A stretch of 64,000 nt of DNA. It comes from Keguizhuia sedimenti (GTDB lineage: Bacteria > Pseudomonadota > Gammaproteobacteria > Burkholderiales > Burkholderiaceae_D). The notes under the pieces were generated by a model. The model was not told the DNA's origin and ran no database searches. It saw only the letters and a program-made list of their open reading frames with translations. A program made the translations under genes and the position numbers. Below are positions 62,584 through 64,000 of this stretch, piece by piece. Each line of letters opens with the position of its first letter. Positions within the stretch are counted from its first letter, which is position 1. The DNA is taken from NCBI GenBank assembly GCA_030715135.1, contig JAUYVH010000001.1, forward strand, positions 620,001 to 684,000, read 5' to 3'.

Positions 62584-64000
62584 ATGGAAAAAATTTCAGT
62601 TGAACGATTATTATTGATCGGTTTCGGAATGACATTCGCCGTTCTGCTCTTGGTAGGCGGCATAGCATTGAATACCGCAGACAAATCGACCACCGCGCTC
62701 AAGATCCTTGAGTTCGGCATTGTGTTACTGTTGGCATGTCTGATGGTCCTGTATGGCCGCATTCTCAGCGCGATGCGCAGACGCCTGGCGCTGGAACTGG
62801 CGCTAAAGGAAGCGCAACTGCCGCTGCTCAAAGCCGGCGTGTTGCAGGATGCAATTCTGAACAGCGCTAATTTCTCCGCCATTGCGACCGATGCACAAGG
62901 CATTATTCAGATCTTCAATTTCGGTTCTGAACATATGCTCGGCTATCAGGCATCGGATGTGGTGGGCAAGCTTACACCGGCCGACATCTCGGATTCGCAG
63001 GAATTGGTCATGCGTGCTGCGGCACTCAGCGCCGATGCCGGCGATTCCGTCGCGCCCGGCCTGGACGCCTTGGTCTTCAAGGCGTCGCGAGGATTTGAGG
63101 ATATTTATGAACTGACTTACCTGTGCAAGGATGGCAGCCGCTTTCCTGTGACCGTTTCCGTCACTGCACTGCGTGATACAGACAAAAAAATCGTTGGTTA
63201 CCTGTTGATCGGCATTGATAATACGGCACGCAAGCAAGTTGAAGCGGAACAGGCTTTGCTGGATCAGCGCTTGCGCGATCAGCAGTTTTACACGCGTTCG
63301 CTGATCGAATCGAATATCGATGCGCTAATGACTACGGACCCACGAGGCTTTATCAGCGACGTCAATCAGCAGATGGAATCCTTAACCGGTTGCACGCGCG
63401 ACGAGTTGATCGGCGCTCCGTTCAAAAATTATTTCACCGAACCGCAACGTGCCGATGCGGCCATCAAGCATGTGCTGCGCGAAGGCAAGGTGACCAATTA
63501 TGAATTGACGGCACGTGCCCGAGACGGCAAGGAAACAGTCGTTTCGTACAACGCCACCACCTTCCATGACCGTGAGAGAAAGCTCCAAGGCGTTTTCGCT
63601 GCAGCGCGTGACGTGACCGAGCGCAAGCAGATCGAGCACGCTCTGAAGGAGAACAATGTAGAGTTGGAGAACGCCCGGGCGGCGGCAGAGAAAGCCAATC
63701 TCGCCAAATCGGAATTCCTGTCCAGCATGAGCCATGAATTGCGTACTCCCTTGAATGCGGTGTTGGGCTTTGCGCAATTGATGGCTTCGGAAACACCACC
63801 GCCTTCGGCTGCGCAGAAGCAATCGATCGACCAGATTCTGCAAGCAGGCTGGTATCTGCTTCGGCTGATTAATGAAATTCTTGATCTGGCGATGATCGAA
63901 TCAGGCAAGGTAACGATGTCGCAGGAGGCGATGTCACTCGCCGATGTGTTGGAAGATTGCCGCGCCATGATCGAGCCGCAAGCGCAGAAACGTGGCATAC
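62584..64000 (+). CDS. PAS-domain sensor histidine kinase (cut by window end)
   Basis: At least 472 residues. Two TM helices at the N-terminus (LLLIGFGMTFAVLLLVGGIA; IVLLLACLMVLYGRILSAM), two PAS domains (about 95-215: NSANFSAIATDAQGIIQIFN; about 230-345: IESNIDALMTTDPRGFISDV with a GVFAAARDVTERK end) and HisKA with the phospho-acceptor His in MSHELRTPL (about residue 384). The gene continues past 64000, so the ATPase domain and possible receiver are outside. ATG 62584 has AGGAA upstream at short spacing. Confidence 0.9.
   Translation, partial: MEKISVERLLLIGFGMTFAVLLLVGGIALNTADKSTTALKILEFGIVLLLACLMVLYGRILSAMRRRLALELALKEAQLPLLKAGVLQDAILNSANFSAIATDAQGIIQIFNFGSEHMLGYQASDVVGKLTPADISDSQELVMRAAALSADAGDSVAPGLDALVFKASRGFEDIYELTYLCKDGSRFPVTVSVTALRDTDKKIVGYLLIGIDNTARKQVEAEQALLDQRLRDQQFYTRSLIESNIDALMTTDPRGFISDVNQQMESLTGCTRDELIGAPFKNYFTEPQRADAAIKHVLREGKVTNYELTARARDGKETVVSYNATTFHDRERKLQGVFAAARDVTERKQIEHALKENNVELENARAAAEKANLAKSEFLSSMSHELRTPLNAVLGFAQLMASETPPPSAAQKQSIDQILQAGWYLLRLINEILDLAMIESGKVTMSQEAMSLADVLEDCRAMIEPQAQKRGI

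Overview
The window looks like chromosomal DNA from a betaproteobacterium of the order Burkholderiales, most likely family Oxalobacteraceae. This is inferred from the paired cyanophycin synthetases with their DUF1854/ABC partners, the style of the Crp/Fnr and MocR regulators, HU, and the general protein flavour; no rRNA or other taxonomic marker is present. No tRNA, rRNA or CRISPR array was seen.

Layout. 1-7.7 kb: cyanophycin locus. A DUF1854 protein (cut by the window start) and an ABC exporter-like protein with an extra N-terminal domain are divergent from two tandem cyanophycin synthetase genes; the first has a degenerate Mur-ligase P-loop and no C-terminal lobe, the second is complete. 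7.8-12.1 kb: a small insertion-like element inside a REP-like palindrome, a secreted metallo-beta-lactamase-fold protein divergent from a GlxA-type AraC regulator, a cold-shock protein and small proteins. 12.2-22.2 kb: a histidine kinase with an RsbRD-like N-terminus, a proteasome/HslV-type Ntn hydrolase with a small partner gene, a CbbQ/NorQ AAA+ ATPase with its VWA partner, KTSC, HU, a Kazal-like lipoprotein, and a PHB-depolymerase-type esterase with a ribbon-helix-helix regulator.

22.4-41 kb is accessory and decaying: an HTH protein and a ParB-like protein preceded by iteron-like repeats, fossils of a response regulator, an NhaA antiporter, an alpha/beta hydrolase and an integrase, an IS110/IS1111-type insertion sequence plus a solitary right end of the same element, and an orphan Cap15-like (2TM-beta) CBASS effector with a 46-aa upstream ORF. 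Functional genes interspersed here include hmp, an ACP phosphodiesterase, two regulators (Crp/Fnr, MocR) and a second RsbRD-type kinase. The outstanding object is a 441-bp non-coding element at 39130-39570 with 28-bp terminal inverted repeats, an apparent 5-bp target duplication (ataac), and an interior that folds on paper into two long-stem domains, each enclosing four hairpins.

41-64 kb is an envelope and stress block: YihY/BrkB, a His-rich secreted protein, three OmpA-family proteins, a BON lipoprotein, an ice-binding-type (DUF3494) lipoprotein, a phospholipase-D-type lipoprotein with a secreted partner, an Ala/Lys-rich exported protein, small membrane proteins (lmo0937-like, DUF3096-like), an AsmA protein, a DUF4124 protein, a large PAS hybrid histidine kinase, a collagen-like lipoprotein, an AI-2E/PerM transporter, two divergent Crp/Fnr paralogues and a PAS histidine kinase cut by the window end. 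Gene content suggests a free-living bacterium that stores nitrogen as cyanophycin, handles nitric oxide and cold/envelope stress, and has had several mobile-element insertions in the middle third.
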